From Chitinilyticum aquatile DSM 21506 (GTDB lineage Bacteria; Pseudomonadota; Gammaproteobacteria; Burkholderiales; Chitinibacteraceae): 64,000 bases of DNA. Location: NCBI RefSeq assembly GCF_000430805.1, contig NZ_AUMS01000012.1:62001-126000 (forward strand), read 5' to 3'. The notes beneath the pieces are model-generated. The model worked only from the letters and a program-made list of their open reading frames with translations. It made no database searches and was not told where the DNA came from. Below, piece by piece: positions 63,617 through 64,000 of this stretch. The position numbers and the translations under genes are program-made. How positions within the stretch are numbered: position 1 is the stretch's first letter; each line of letters begins with the position of its first letter.

Positions 63617-64000
63617 ATGCAGGTCAGGGTGGTGTTCAACCAGAAAGGGGGCGTGGGCAAATCGACCATCGCGGTGAATCTCGCCGCGGTCGCCGCCAGC
63701 CAGGGGCGGCGGGTATTGCTGATAGACCTCGATCCGCAGGGCAATGCGTCACACTATGTGCTGGGCGATGCCGCCCGCATGATCGGCCCGAATCTGGCAG
63801 ATTTCTTCGAGCAGGTGCTCAACTTCAGCCTGTATGCCAAACAGCCGCGCGAATTCATCCATGCCACCGCACACGACAGGCTGCATGTGCTGCCGTCGAG
63901 CCCGCTGATTGCCGAGCAGCAGGCCAAGCTGGAGGCTCGCTACAAGATCTATAAACTGCGCGAGACGCTGCATGAGCTCGAGGGCCAGTTTGACGAGGTC
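63617..64000 (+). CDS. ParA family ATPase (3' end outside window)
   Basis: The first 128 residues are in the window. The deviant Walker [12 protein letters not shown] is at residues 6-16 and the switch segment is [15 protein letters not shown]. The ATG at 63617 has GGGGAGG 5-11 nt upstream; an in-frame ATG at 63596 lacks a site. Such solitary ParA-like ATPases may position proteins or plasmids; no parB or parS is visible before the window ends. Confidence 0.92.
   Translation, partial: MQVRVVFNQKGGVGKSTIAVNLAAVAASQGRRVLLIDLDPQGNASHYVLGDAARMIGPNLADFFEQVLNFSLYAKQPREFIHATAHDRLHVLPSSPLIAEQQAKLEARYKIYKLRETLHELEGQFDEV

Overview
The window is GC-rich, densely coded chromosomal DNA from a betaproteobacterium. 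The best guess is a member of the Neisseriales (Chromobacteriaceae/Chitinibacteraceae type). The basis is gene content: an FNR/hemN/TauE-like block, a cyanide-insensitive bd oxidase, 2-aminoethylphosphonate genes, an RND pump and CpxRA. Dispersed repeats resembling neisserial dRS3 palindromes point the same way. This placement is inference. I saw no rRNA, tRNA, CRISPR array, prophage or complete insertion sequence.

Layout. 1-8830 is a minus-strand cluster for uptake and breakdown of 2-aminoethylphosphonate (2-AEP): a periplasmic binding protein, ATPase and fused permease, a PhnZ-like HD protein, the transaminase PhnW, the hydrolase PhnX and a FAD oxidoreductase cut by the window edge. Two of its gaps are filled by inverted pairs of long repeats, and phnW and phnS share an operator-like sequence. 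9041-14534 holds metabolic genes (hisN, a mercaptopyruvate sulfurtransferase, a binding protein, glycerate kinase, dienelactone hydrolase). 14548-17623 is fnr, hemN and a TauE-like protein, with a perfect FNR box. 17806-26344 carries membrane and secretion-type genes, an RND efflux pair, lplT and a binding protein. 26392-30171 holds truC, a CpxRA-like two-component system and a divergent EF-hand gene behind CpxR-type boxes. 30269-36578 has srkA, a region with DnaA-box-like motifs, pepD, and a GbsR-type regulator with the bd-type oxidase. 36748-42193 has an SMR exporter, an AT-rich cassette with one unknown gene, small metabolic genes, and a copper TonB receptor with a DUF2946 partner. 42490-49228 has putA, a Leu/Ile/Val-type binding protein, a calcium-motif protein and radC. 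49387-64000 has coaBC, dut, an AraC regulator, an NlpD-like factor, a Tim44-domain protein, a lone flagellin, several small enzymes, a diguanylate cyclase, htpG with a sigma-32 promoter, and the start of a parA-type gene.

The most striking unexplained signal is a family of 14 intergenic elements. By coordinate count each is 59 bp from an opening GGGTAT (or ATGTAT) to a closing GTAT (one copy is 59-60). Each folds into a long hairpin with a core like CAGCCATTT/AAATGGCTG, followed by a 16-nt box of the form ATAC-N8-GTAT. The stems vary but keep pairing. In most copies the box end faces, and often overlaps, the stop codon of a gene, so the element looks like a portable 3'-UTR structure or terminator. 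I do not recognise it as a named family.
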